Shown here in pieces: positions 15,959-24,886 of a DNA stretch of 64,000 nucleotides; positions within the stretch are counted from its first letter, which is position 1; every line of letters begins with the position of its first letter. The notes under the pieces are model-generated. The model was not told where the DNA came from. It worked only from the letters and a program-made list of their open reading frames with translations, and searched no databases. Source of the stretch: a bacterium D16-51 (lineage in GTDB: Bacteria; Bacillota; Clostridia; Lachnospirales; Lachnospiraceae); assembly GCA_003612285.1 (NCBI GenBank), contig RAYE01000014.1:31943-95942 (forward strand), in the 5' to 3' direction. Both the position numbers and the translations under genes were made by a program.

Positions 15959-18900
15959 ATGACAGAAAGGATGGAAGAATTAATGAGAAAATTTAAAAAG
16001 CAGAAAATGGCAAAGCGTTTATTTGCCGGGATGATGGTTTGTTCTCTTATGGCGGGCTGTATGCCATATGGAATGCAGTTAAAGGCATCTGCAGCAGAGA
16101 CAGAAGAGACAAAAGCGGGTGGAAATACCGGGGAGGAAAATGTAATTACGGTAGATGGAAACCAGATTCGGACAAAAAATGTCAATGGGCTTACGTTTAA
16201 GGGGTTTGGTTTGTTGAGTGGAAATTCCACCAGTGACCTTTTGATGGATTATAAGGCGGAAAGCCCTGAGGCATATGCAGAATTGATGCAGTATCTTTTT
16301 GGCGGGGAGTATCCGATTATGAACCATGTAAAACTGGAAATGGGGAATGACAGGAATAATTCGACCGGTTCAGAGTCAGCGACAAAACGCACCAGTACAG
16401 AAAAGGCAAATGTACTCCGCAATCCGGGATGGCAGCTGGCAGCAGATGCAAAAAAGATTAACCCTGATTTAAAAGTCAGTATTTTACGCTGGAATAAGCC
16501 GGCATGGGTAAAGACAGATAAGGATATTTATAACTGGTATAAGGAAACAATTTTAGAGGCATATAATCAATATGGATATATGGTGGATTATATCAATCCA
16601 AATACAAATGAATATTGGGGAAATGACCGGGATGCAGCGTTTACAAAATCTTTTGCCGGCTGGATTGCTTCCGAAAACGAAGAGACAATCCCGGATGAAA
16701 CAGCAAGGAAGCTGTTTAAGAAGATTAAACTGGTAGTTTCTGATGAATCCGGCACTGTTTCAGCATCTGTAGCGCAAAAGCTAAAGGAGGACAGGGATTT
16801 TTATAACTGTGTGGATGTTGTGGGATATCATTACAGCCCTCTTGACGACGAGGAAGGGGGAATGAAATGGCTGGCAGAATATTGTGATAAAGAAGTATGG
16901 AACAGCGAAGCACAGGCGACGTTTTCTAATTCTGCATTCCGACCTTCTAATAATGTGAAAGATCCTTCTGTGGAAGGGACAGGGATTGGCGGTACAGGCA
17001 GCGCGCTGGAAATGGGCAATACATTTATTAAAGGGTTTGTAGAATCACGCCGCTCCCATGTAATTTATCAGCCGGCAATTGGTTCTTTCTATGAAGGAAG
17101 CCAGTATTCTTTTAAAGAGCTGGTGAGCGCAAGAGACCCTTGGTCTGGCTGGGTTCATTATGATGCAGGCCTTCTTGTGCTGGCGCACCTTAGTAAGTTT
17201 GCAAAGACGGGCTGGGAAAATGAGGAAAATACAGCAGGAATCTGGCGGGCAATTCCTGAAGCAAGCGAATCTGCTGCGGAGGGGACGAATCCGGTTAACG
17301 GACGGAATGGTGGAAGGAATTATATGACGCTTGCTTCGCCGGAAAAAAATAATTTTTCGACGATTATTGTCAATGACAGTGAATATTCAATTACATATAC
17401 TGTTAATACAAAGAACATGGATTTAAAGGAAAGCCAGGAGCTGGGCATTTGGGAAACAAGGGCGGCAGATGACGGTGCTTTTAATGAAAATTACATGAAA
17501 TTCAGGGAGAACGTAAAAGGCAATGCAGAGGGGGCGTACACAGTTTCTGTGAAACCATATTCTGTAGTGACAGTGACGACGCTTGATGTTTCAGAAAGTG
17601 CGGAACATACAAAAGTATTGCCGGTAGAAGGGGAGCGGACGGTATTGGATACAGACAGTACAGGCGGCAGGCAGGAAACTTCTGATGTTTATTTGTATGC
17701 AGATGATTTTGAGTATGCTGGGAAGACAGTTCCGGTTTTGGATGGAAAAGGCGGCTTTACGGGAGAAAAAGAAAGTTATATTGCTGCGCGTGGTGGAGAT
17801 ACCGGTGCGATGGCAAGATATATCCATACTTTAAATGGCGCTTTTGAAGTATACAAAACAGATTCCGGCAGCCATGTCCTGCGTCAGCAGTTAGATAAGA
17901 AGGAGCATGGAGTTGGGAGCGCATGGAATAATGGCGACCCGGTAGCGCTGGCAGGGGATTTCCGCTGGACAAATTATGCTGCCTCTGTCGATGTGTATTT
18001 TGAGCATACAGAAGAAGAGCCATATGCTGCTATTGGCATCCGGCAGACAGGGGCGTCCCATCATTTATTAAATAGTTCCGGGTATACCTTAAAATTATAT
18101 CCAGATGGGAAATGGACGGTGCACCGCCAGAGGGAAGAGGTGCGTTCTGGTAAAGTAACTGCAAAGGATGGTTTTAAGTCCGGGGCAGGTGCATGGAACA
18201 ATATTAAGCTTGTAGGGGATGGAAATGCTGTCCATGCATTTATTAATGAAAAGCAGGTTGCATCTTTTGAGGACAGTAATCCAATTACAGCAGGCCGTAT
18301 TGGCCTTGGAAGCGCATATACTTTCACATGTTTTGATAACTTAAAAGTTATGAAGGTAAAGGGGAAGGCGCCGTATTATGCAGAGTTGCTTGATAATATG
18401 GAAACATATGATTTGACGCCTGAAAAAAATATGAAACTATCCTATGATGGGGAGTGGAGCCATGAAAATGGAAAAGGGATGAATGTTTACCAGCGCAGCA
18501 TGTCAGAAAGTAAGAGTACAGGCGCAAAGCTGACATACACTTTTTCAGGAACCGGGCTGGAAATTCTGGCAGGTACGAAAAAGACCGCAGCGCTCCGTGT
18601 TACGGCAGATGGAACCATAGTTTCTGAAAAAGCAGAAACGCAGCCGGCCAGTGATATGAATATGGTTTATTCTTTAAAAGGTCTTGATTATGGGCAGCAT
18701 ACTGTAACATTGGAGGTTTTGGAAGGGACGCTTTCCGTTGATATGGTGGGCATCCTTGGCGCTTTGTCTGAGCTTGGCGATGCATATGAGGTGATGCCAT
18801 ATGTTCCAGAAGAGCCGGAAAAGCCGGCGTCAGAACTGAAAAAAGGCGAGGTTTTCGAGGCAGGGAAGGCTAGTTTTAAAGTGGTGGATGCATCGAAAAA

Positions 18901-19288
18901 GCAGGCTGCCTATCTGAAGCCTTTGAAAACAAGTATTGCTGCAGCAGTAGTACCTGATACGGTAACAATAACAAAGAATGGCAAAAGTATTACCTGTAAA
19001 GTAACGGAAATCAGCAGCAGGGCATTTGTGAAATGCAAAGCTTTAAAATCCGTTACGGTTGGGAAGAATGTAAAAACAATTGGCAGGGAAGCTTTTAAAG
19101 GATGCCGGAAGCTAAAGAAGCTCATTATCAAATCAACTGTATTAAAAAAGGTGGGGCAAAATGCAGTGAAAGGAATCCATAAAAATGCCATTATTACATG
19201 CAGCGGTAAAAATTTAAACGCTTATAAAAAACTCTTCCAGGCAAAGAGCGGTTTTGATAAGAAGACAATGAAGGTGAAAGTAAAGTGA
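15959..19288 (+). CDS. Secreted GH59-like glycosidase with C-terminal leucine-rich (BspA-like) repeats
   Basis: A secreted protein of about 1,110 residues. ATG 15959 follows AAAGG at good spacing; ATG 15983 also gives a full signal peptide (FAGMMVCSLMAG, likely cut near ASAAE). The catalytic part starts at GLTFKGFGLLSGNSTSDLL and resembles family 59 galactocerebrosidases: barrel motifs PGWQLAADAKKINPDLKV, DVVGYHYSP, and VWNSEAQATF, where the Glu would be the nucleophile. A lectin-like beta-sandwich follows (NNIKLVGDGNAVHAFINEKQV). The last about 120 residues are LRR_5/BspA-like (ISSRAFVKCKALKSVTVGKNVKTIG...). It probably removes beta-galactose from glycans or glycolipids outside the cell. The family call is from memory of motifs, so substrate is open. 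Confidence 0.75.
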   Translation: MTERMEELMRKFKKQKMAKRLFAGMMVCSLMAGCMPYGMQLKASAAETEETKAGGNTGEENVITVDGNQIRTKNVNGLTFKGFGLLSGNSTSDLLMDYKAESPEAYAELMQYLFGGEYPIMNHVKLEMGNDRNNSTGSESATKRTSTEKANVLRNPGWQLAADAKKINPDLKVSILRWNKPAWVKTDKDIYNWYKETILEAYNQYGYMVDYINPNTNEYWGNDRDAAFTKSFAGWIASENEETIPDETARKLFKKIKLVVSDESGTVSASVAQKLKEDRDFYNCVDVVGYHYSPLDDEEGGMKWLAEYCDKEVWNSEAQATFSNSAFRPSNNVKDPSVEGTGIGGTGSALEMGNTFIKGFVESRRSHVIYQPAIGSFYEGSQYSFKELVSARDPWSGWVHYDAGLLVLAHLSKFAKTGWENEENTAGIWRAIPEASESAAEGTNPVNGRNGGRNYMTLASPEKNNFSTIIVNDSEYSITYTVNTKNMDLKESQELGIWETRAADDGAFNENYMKFRENVKGNAEGAYTVSVKPYSVVTVTTLDVSESAEHTKVLPVEGERTVLDTDSTGGRQETSDVYLYADDFEYAGKTVPVLDGKGGFTGEKESYIAARGGDTGAMARYIHTLNGAFEVYKTDSGSHVLRQQLDKKEHGVGSAWNNGDPVALAGDFRWTNYAASVDVYFEHTEEEPYAAIGIRQTGASHHLLNSSGYTLKLYPDGKWTVHRQREEVRSGKVTAKDGFKSGAGAWNNIKLVGDGNAVHAFINEKQVASFEDSNPITAGRIGLGSAYTFTCFDNLKVMKVKGKAPYYAELLDNMETYDLTPEKNMKLSYDGEWSHENGKGMNVYQRSMSESKSTGAKLTYTFSGTGLEILAGTKKTAALRVTADGTIVSEKAETQPASDMNMVYSLKGLDYGQHTVTLEVLEGTLSVDMVGILGALSELGDAYEVMPYVPEEPEKPASELKKGEVFEAGKASFKVVDASKKQAAYLKPLKTSIAAAVVPDTVTITKNGKSITCKVTEISSRAFVKCKALKSVTVGKNVKTIGREAFKGCRKLKKLIIKSTVLKKVGQNAVKGIHKNAIITCSGKNLNAYKKLFQAKSGFDKKTMKVKVK

Positions 19289-19436
19289 TGTTACCTAGTC
19301 AGGAAAAAGGCAACGCTGCATGTATGGGATTGGCAGTTTTATGAATAAGCAACTTCCATTTTTCGGTAAAATATGGTAGTATAAAATAAGAATAGTGTTA
19401 TTGCTATTACATATTTGAAAGAAGGGAGGAAGAAAA

Positions 19437-20198
19437 ATGATACAAGGTGTTTCAAACAGTGGAAGTAACTACTATAGCCAAATTGCAAGTGGTTCAAAGC
19501 TTCAGAGCGCTGCAGACGGTCCGGCAGAGCTGGGGATTGTTGAAGGGGAAAAGTCCCAGATTTCCGGCTATAATGTTGGAACGCGTAATGCAGAGGACGG
19601 AAAATCTGTTTTAAATGTAGCAGATGCTGCTTTAGGAGGTATTAGCGAAAGCCTGCAGAGAATGCGTGAACTGGCAGTCCAGGCATCGAATTCTGCATTA
19701 ATGTCTAATGACGAAAGGAAAGCAATACAAGATGAAATCAGCCAGTTAAAGCAGGGGATTTCTGATATAGCACAAAATACAGAATTTAATACAAAGAAGC
19801 TTCTGGACGGGTCCAATACGGATATGCATATTGCTGCAGGGCCAGATGGTTCCGGGCCTTCCCTTAATACAGGAGATGCAACTTTGAAGGCTCTCGGTAT
19901 TGAAGACTTTGATGTGACAAAGGACTTTTCTGTGAAGACGATTGATGATGCATTAAAAATGGTATCATCAAACCGAAGCAGCGTAGGTGCGCAGAGTAAT
20001 TCGCTGGATTATACAATTGGGTACAATACACAGACTGCATACAACCTGACAGCAGCAACCAGCCGCATGGAGGATACCGATATTGAGAAAGCAGTATTGG
20101 ATAAAGACAAAGAAGAGGTAATGCGGTCATACCGTTTTATGATGCAGAGAAGGCAGCAGGAGCAGGAAGCACAAAAACTTTTCATGTTTTATATGTAG
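19437..20198 (+). CDS. Short flagellin-like protein
   Basis: A 253-residue protein with a clear D1-type flagellin N-terminal region: SGSKLQSAADGPAELGI, NAEDGKSVLNVADAALGGISESLQRMRELAVQASN, and NTEFNTKKLLDG. The usual first about 20 residues (MxINHNxxAxN helix of D0) are replaced by MIQGVSNSGSNYYSQIA, and the usual C-terminal D0 helix is altered to VMRSYRFMMQRRQQEQEAQKLFMFYM. This may change or prevent assembly into filaments. GGGAGG is well placed before the ATG. No other flagellar gene is in the window. It could be a minor or decoy flagellin or a non-filament paralogue; which of these is unknown. Confidence 0.8.
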   Translation: MIQGVSNSGSNYYSQIASGSKLQSAADGPAELGIVEGEKSQISGYNVGTRNAEDGKSVLNVADAALGGISESLQRMRELAVQASNSALMSNDERKAIQDEISQLKQGISDIAQNTEFNTKKLLDGSNTDMHIAAGPDGSGPSLNTGDATLKALGIEDFDVTKDFSVKTIDDALKMVSSNRSSVGAQSNSLDYTIGYNTQTAYNLTAATSRMEDTDIEKAVLDKDKEEVMRSYRFMMQRRQQEQEAQKLFMFYM

Positions 20199-20288
20199 AA
20201 AAGGGCACCGCCAGCGCTGGTGCCCTAGCAAGAATTGCGAAGCAATTCTTGTCGATGACCACTATGTTACAGCGTAATTTTCTATGGC
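20199..20288. repeat. Terminator-bearing repeat, copy 2 (inverted)
   Basis: It contains hairpin GGGCACCGCC-agc-GCTGGTGCCC, then the perfect palindrome CAAGAATTGCGAAGCAATTCTTG, then GACCACTATGTTACAGCGTAATTTTCTATG. The last block is the reverse complement of the block before the hairpin in copy 1 (10105). The central palindrome is absent from copy 1. Confidence 0.65.
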
Positions 20289-20292
20289 ATAC

Positions 20293-20336
20293 AAAATACA
20301 CCAACAAAGCATATTTTACTTTGTTGGTGTATTTTT
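20293..20336. terminator. Bidirectional terminator between flagellin-like gene and ktrA
   Basis: Arms AAAATACACCAACAAAG (20293-20309) and CTTTGTTGGTGTATTTT (20319-20335) with an A run before and a T run after. It can end both the plus-strand flagellin-like transcript and the minus-strand ktrA transcript. Confidence 0.8.
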
Positions 20337-20346
20337 GTACAGTTCC

Positions 20347-21000
20347 TTAATTCCGCCCGATTAATTTCTGAAGGTCTTTTTGGTCTACAATAATCAAAAG
20401 TGTGCTTTCTGCTGTGATATTTTCATCCGGGTCTATATTGACAAGCAGGTTTTCCCCCTGCCTCATGGCGATGACATTGATATTTTCCGTCTGCCGCAGG
20501 TTCAGTTCCCGCAAAGTATGGTTTGCCCATTCTGGTCGGACGGCAATTTCTACCATACGGATATTTTTAGAGATTTCAATGAAATCCAGGATGTTGCCGG
20601 TCACCAGGTGCCTGGCAATCCGTATGCCGGACTCATGTTCAGGTGTTACAATTTTATCAGCACCGACTTTTTTCAAAATTTTAGTATGGGTGTCGTTTTT
20701 GGATTTTGCAAAAACAAGGGGGACGCCGGCTTCCTTACAAAAAATTGTGGCAAGGATGCTGGCATCCAGGCTGTTGGTAATGGCAACGATTGCGGCATCC
20801 ATATTGGAAATGCCAAGCGTTGCCATTGTATCGTTGTCACGGATATCAGCACAAACGGCGCAGGTGGCAATATCCGCAAGCGCCTGGACGCGTTCTTTGT
20901 CAATATCAATTGCAAGGACATCTGCACCTGCATTTGAAAGTTCTGCAGCCACGCTGTTCCCAAATTTTCCAAGTCCAAATACAACAAATGATTTCTTCAT
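20347..21000 (-). CDS. ktrA: Potassium uptake regulatory subunit, TrkA/KtrA type
   Basis: A 217-residue cytoplasmic RCK protein. The N-terminal Rossmann fold begins VFGLGKFGNSVAAELSNAG, with the acidic LAIDIDKERV strand, and binds nucleotide (ATP/ADP or NAD). The C-terminal TrkA_C domain (about 140-217) is the site where c-di-AMP binds in characterised KtrA proteins. It gates the KtrB channel encoded at 22.9-24.3 kb on the same strand. Unusually, an ECF sigma and anti-sigma pair lies between the two Ktr genes. Confidence 0.93.
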   Translation of the reverse strand: MKKSFVVFGLGKFGNSVAAELSNAGADVLAIDIDKERVQALADIATCAVCADIRDNDTMATLGISNMDAAIVAITNSLDASILATIFCKEAGVPLVFAKSKNDTHTKILKKVGADKIVTPEHESGIRIARHLVTGNILDFIEISKNIRMVEIAVRPEWANHTLRELNLRQTENINVIAMRQGENLLVNIDPDENITAESTLLIIVDQKDLQKLIGRN

Positions 21001-21128
21001 TTCATTTCCCTCCGTATAACAAAAAAGTGATTTGTGGTTTTATGCAAAATACAGAAGTATTCCTATTCTTTTTATCGTTTCTACAAAGGGTTATTATACA
21101 CTTATTTGAAGAAATAGCAAGATAACAG

Positions 21129-22247
21129 TTATTTCTTCAGTGGAATTCTTTCGCTATCCAGATAAACTGCCACAATTTTTTCTGCATCCATATAGTTGTA
21201 CATATCGTATATTTCGCAGGTGTCGTCATCTACTAACTTAACAATAGGATAACTATCTTTTTCAGTTTTAAATGAAACTACAGAGCCGTCATTTGTTTCG
21301 TAGCCGGTGATATTGCCAATAATTTCGTAAATAGAACCAGCGCTGTTTTTCCATGCTGTTGGCCGTTTAAATTGCAGGCCGATGCTAAATGGCTGTACGG
21401 TTACTTTAGTGATTAAAATACTATCCTGTTTTGTGCTTCTTTTTGCATGTTTATCTTTCAGAGGACATTTATACTGCATATCGTAAACAAAAGATGATTT
21501 TTCGGAAGAACCCACAGGTACTTCAAGATTCCAAATATTGCTGGTATCTATTGTTTCATCCCCGCAGTAAAGTTCAGAGAGCTTCATTTGTAAATTGGTG
21601 TTATCCCATGTTATTTCCCCGTCTGCCCGTTCTAATATAAACTGCATATAGGTGATTCCCTGTTCTGGTTTCCATGCGATAGTATCCCATGTACCGGAAG
21701 TTTTTTCGGAAGTTTCGTCTGCTGTTTTATTTGCAAGCTCTTCTTTATAAATATAAGAAATAGACCAGCCCTCTATTTCTTTACCCTGGTGGAAAAGGCC
21801 GTATTTTTTAAATGAAACAGGATTTTCCAAAGGCCGCATATTTTCAGGGGCTGTAATTTTTAGCCAGACAAAACATTGTGTCCCAGTTGAAATGACTTTT
21901 TCAGCTTCTACCTGAAAGCCATCGTGTTCATCATGAATCATGGTGGATTGAATTACCTGCTGCTCTTCTAATTTTTCATCCATTTCTTCATCAAGTCCCC
22001 AGAAAGCCTGAAAATCCCTGTTCTGGCTGAAGTGGAATACTGCTTCTGCAATTGCTGCTGTGCTGCATAATAAAATCAATGCCCCAAGGACAACTGCAGC
22101 CGTTTTAGCCCATGATATTTTTTCAGGTTCTCTAGCAGGCCTGTCTTTGGTTCGTTCATATTCCTTTATGATATTTGCCTGTATCAATTTTTTTTTATCT
22201 TCCTCCATATGGATTTTTTGTATAGAATGATATATTTTGTTCATCAT
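21129..22247 (-). CDS. Membrane anti-sigma factor-like protein (DUF4179)
   Basis: About 372 residues starting MMNKIYHSIQKIHM after AAAGGGGG. It has a short cytoplasmic N-terminus, one membrane helix (AAVVLGALILLCSTAAIA), and a large extracytoplasmic domain of DUF4179 type. The layout is that of the anti-sigma factors encoded directly after ECF sigma genes in Clostridia; here the sigma gene is 58 bp upstream. The N-terminal part would hold the sigma factor at the membrane until an envelope signal releases it. The signal is unknown. Confidence 0.8.
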   Translation of the reverse strand: MMNKIYHSIQKIHMEEDKKKLIQANIIKEYERTKDRPAREPEKISWAKTAAVVLGALILLCSTAAIAEAVFHFSQNRDFQAFWGLDEEMDEKLEEQQVIQSTMIHDEHDGFQVEAEKVISTGTQCFVWLKITAPENMRPLENPVSFKKYGLFHQGKEIEGWSISYIYKEELANKTADETSEKTSGTWDTIAWKPEQGITYMQFILERADGEITWDNTNLQMKLSELYCGDETIDTSNIWNLEVPVGSSEKSSFVYDMQYKCPLKDKHAKRSTKQDSILITKVTVQPFSIGLQFKRPTAWKNSAGSIYEIIGNITGYETNDGSVVSFKTEKDSYPIVKLVDDDTCEIYDMYNYMDAEKIVAVYLDSERIPLKK

Positions 22248-22305
22248 TTTACCCCCTTTACTGAATAGCTGTACCTGCTGGCAGGCGTGCATTTTATCTA
22301 AACAG

Positions 22306-22788
22306 CTATTCCTCTTGCAGATACTTTTTTAGAAGTGCCTTTGCTTTGCTGAGCCTGGAGCGCAGAGTAGATGGTTTTTTCCCTATAATCCCTGCGATTT
22401 CTTCTATAGAATATCCTTCGTAATAATGCAGATATACTAAATCTTTGTATTTTTCAGGCAGGTTAAAAACTGCTTCCATTACATCGCTGAACTCTTCGCT
22501 TTTTTCGGCATTATCATCTGCTGGCAGTAATAACGCATCATTGCTTACCCTGTTTTTATGCCAAAATGATTTTAACATGTTTTTACAGATGTTCCCGGCG
22601 ACTGTAATCAGCCATGCTTTTGCATGATTTTCACTTTCAAATATTTTTTCACTCTGCATTAGTTTGAGAAATGTTTCCTGTACGGCATCATAGGCATCCT
22701 GTTGATTTTTCAGGTGAATCAGGCAGATGCGGAATACCATTTCTCCATATGTCTGATACATCTGTAATGTTTCCTCCTGCGCACGCAT
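22306..22788 (-). CDS. ECF-type RNA polymerase sigma factor
   Basis: About 160 residues. Region 2 (YGEMVFRICLIHLKNQQDAYDAVQETFLKLM and AKAWLITVAGNICKN) recognises the -10 element, and region 4 (LPEKYKDLVYLHYYEGYSIEEIAGIIGKKPSTLRSRLSKAKALL) the -35 element. ATG 22788 is chosen because AAAGGAGG precedes it; the upstream in-frame codons are not conserved-looking. It forms an operon with the DUF4179 anti-sigma gene. An inverted repeat just upstream (22832-22881) may regulate it. Confidence 0.92.
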   Translation of the reverse strand: MRAQEETLQMYQTYGEMVFRICLIHLKNQQDAYDAVQETFLKLMQSEKIFESENHAKAWLITVAGNICKNMLKSFWHKNRVSNDALLLPADDNAEKSEEFSDVMEAVFNLPEKYKDLVYLHYYEGYSIEEIAGIIGKKPSTLRSRLSKAKALLKKYLQEE

Positions 22789-22831
22789 ACATTGATTACC
22801 TCCTTTCAATATAAATACAACTGAGAAAGGT

Positions 22832-22881
22832 AAAATGTCCACTTCTAAAGAATATTTTTACTCTTTGAAAGCGGACATTTT
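22832..22881. repeat. Imperfect inverted repeat between ktrB and the sigma gene
   Basis: Arms of about 20 bp, AAAATGTCCACTTCTAAAGA and the complement of AAAATGTCCGCTTTCAAAGA, flank AT-rich loop DNA. On the minus strand it lies after ktrB and before the sigma gene and could be an attenuator or processing site. Confidence 0.5.
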
Positions 22882-22910
22882 TCTGCTATAGGAAATCGTT
22901 GTATTAATTT

Positions 22911-24278
22911 TTACCCAACTGTAACGTCTTCATGTGGGTAGGAAAGTAAGGATGGCTTTTCATGGCTGCTGATGGCAATTGCCATAGAAATTGGGCCAAT
23001 CCGGCCAAGGTACATACATAGGATAATTATAATTTTTCCAGCAAGATCCAGTTTAGCAGTATAATCCCTTGAAAGGCCGACCGTTGCAATGGCGCTGGTG
23101 GCTTCATAGGCAATATCTGTCAGGGAGCCGGTTTCAGCAACAGCAAGCGCCAATATGGCAGTACACAGGACCAGAAAGCTGACGGATGTAACTGCCAATG
23201 CTTTCTGGACTGTTTTATGTGGGACTGTTTTATGGAATGCAACCAAATGCTTCTGCCCTTTTACTGTGGAGAGGGTGCTTAATGCCAGGATTGCAAAAGT
23301 AGTTGTTTTAATTCCTCCTGCTGTCCCGATGGAAGAGCCGCCGATAAACATCAGGAACATACAGACGATCACGGTGGTGCCGCGCATGTTTGCCTGGGAA
23401 AAGGTTAAAAAGCCGGCGGTTCTTGTTGTGACAGACTGGAACATGCTGGCCTGGAATTTTTCAAAAAAATTCAAACTGCCGATTGTACCCTTGTTGGTAT
23501 ACTCCAGGCAGAAAACACAAATTGTCCCAAATAAAATTAAAAACCCGGTAGTCAGAAGGGCGAGTTTTGTGTGGAGATGCAGTTTCTGGAAGCATTGTGA
23601 AGGACGTATTCTGTTTTGCCTGATTTCAGAAATAATTCGGAGCAAATCATCCCATACAATGTAGCCTGCCCCGCCAAGGATAATCAGAACCATTGTAACA
23701 AGGTTCATCCAAGGATTCGTCAGGTATGGCGCCAGGCTGGTATCTCCAAGTAAGTCAATGCCTGCGTTGCAAAAGGCAGAGATGCTGTGGAAGACAGAGT
23801 ACCATATGCCGCACAGGAAGCCGTATTCCGGGACAAATACAAAGGCATAACAGACTGCACCGATTCCTTCTACTATAAAAGTCCTGCGGAAAATTTTCCG
23901 TAAAAAAGCAACCAAGCCGCTTAAAGTGTCCAGATTTAACGCATCTTCCAGCAAAAGCCGGTCACGCAGAGTGATTTTCCTGCCGATTAGCATCATAATG
24001 CCGGTAGTAAAAGAAATAATGCCTAAGCCTCCAAGCTGTATCAGTATTAAAATGATAATTTTACCAAAAAGGCTCCAGTGCAGGTAAGTAGGGACAACAA
24101 CAAGGCCAGTTACACAGACCGAAGTTGTAGCGGTAAAAAGTGCGTCAACAGGGGAAGTTATTGTTCCGGCGGCTGAAGAAATGGGAAGCGCCAAGAGCAA
24201 TGTGCCTATAATGATTGCCCCGAAGAAACCAAGGGCAATAATTTGTGTAGTTGATAAATTTTTTTGTGAAAGTTTCAT
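22911..24278 (-). CDS. ktrB: Potassium channel subunit, TrkH/KtrB type
   Basis: About 455 residues in the cytoplasmic membrane. The many helices and four pore-like repeats are typical (SVCVTGLV, NAGIDLLG, TTRTAGF, TSAIATVGLSRDYT, each with the selectivity-filter Gly). It imports K+ with KtrA. The first ATG is at 24278, but TTG 24290 and GTG 24287 are in frame and sit closer to a GAGG. The gene is preceded by a 117-nt structured leader that is also found, inverted, before the recombinase gene at 25.0 kb. The leader is not recognisable as the ydaO c-di-AMP riboswitch that often controls K+ genes. Confidence 0.93.
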   Translation of the reverse strand: MKLSQKNLSTTQIIALGFFGAIIIGTLLLALPISSAAGTITSPVDALFTATTSVCVTGLVVVPTYLHWSLFGKIIILILIQLGGLGIISFTTGIMMLIGRKITLRDRLLLEDALNLDTLSGLVAFLRKIFRRTFIVEGIGAVCYAFVFVPEYGFLCGIWYSVFHSISAFCNAGIDLLGDTSLAPYLTNPWMNLVTMVLIILGGAGYIVWDDLLRIISEIRQNRIRPSQCFQKLHLHTKLALLTTGFLILFGTICVFCLEYTNKGTIGSLNFFEKFQASMFQSVTTRTAGFLTFSQANMRGTTVIVCMFLMFIGGSSIGTAGGIKTTTFAILALSTLSTVKGQKHLVAFHKTVPHKTVQKALAVTSVSFLVLCTAILALAVAETGSLTDIAYEATSAIATVGLSRDYTAKLDLAGKIIIILCMYLGRIGPISMAIAISSHEKPSLLSYPHEDVTVG

Positions 24279-24392
24279 AGTTTGCACCAAGCCTCAAATG
24301 AAAATGCCTGCATTTTCATTTGAGGCGCAAACACAAAGGGTGAAAGATGTGTGTTTGCATTTTACCCTTTCTTCTTTTTTTCTTTCACCCTT
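24276..24392 (-). promoter_or_regulatory. Structured 117-nt leader, copy A (before ktrB)
   Basis: Read on the minus strand, the order is: arm A AAGGGTGAAAG (24392-24382), arm B GCAAACACA (24358-24350), arm A' CTTTCACCCTT (24346-24336), arm B' TGTGTTTGC (24335-24327), then hairpin C GCCTCAAATG...CATTTGAGGC (24326-24291), then TTGGTGCAAACTATG. A-B-A'-B' is the topology of an H-type pseudoknot. Hairpin C contains the GAGG that would serve as ribosome binding site. An equal-length copy lies inverted at 24887-25003. Structure is inferred by eye. Confidence 0.6.
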
Positions 24393-24886
24393 AACCTCTT
24401 ATACGTAAAATACAATACTATGGTGATAATTGGTGATTCTTTGTTTTGGCCTTCTATTGATATGTACTGGCATCGTACCCCATGGTACAGATTGGCATAT
24501 TTTTGTCTGCGGATGTCTGGTTTTCTATCCCTAAGGGATTGATGGCCGGATTTGTTCTGCTGTGATATTTTTTTAGTATATCCCTGTTTGGCAGTTTTAA
24601 ATCTTTGCTATTTGTTTTATATATGGATAGTCAACAGTATTTTGGCCTAAAATTCCTCTTGGCTTATGTGGTACTATTATATGCCCTGACACTTCAATTT
24701 GCAATATAGCATTTTCAAACACGCTTTAGGCAGGTAGTGAGCAGTAACTTCTGTTTGATTAAGTTTGGCCGTGTATAGTAAATTATTTTTGTGAGATAAT
24801 GAATAGAAATATATTATTAAATGTGAGATTATAAAAGAACAGATATCACATTTTGTTACAGGTTTACCACAGGCAGCATGATGAAA
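24393..24886. other. 494-bp segment between inverted leader copies (candidate invertible promoter segment)
   Basis: No gene is apparent. A plus-facing promoter-like pair TTGTGA (24789-24794), 17 bp, TATTAT (24812-24817) points to the recombinase and the polysaccharide locus. I could not find an equally good promoter pointing to ktrB. A GGCCGTGTATAGTAAA motif near 24767 resembles a degraded end of MITE-like element 1. The arrangement, inverted repeats beside a tyrosine recombinase, resembles invertible switches. Confidence 0.4.

Noticed and set aside
24279..24392. A ydaO-type c-di-AMP riboswitch before ktrB
   Set aside because: ktr genes often have one, but the conserved ydaO core motifs are not visible here; the leader has a different, pseudoknot-like layout.
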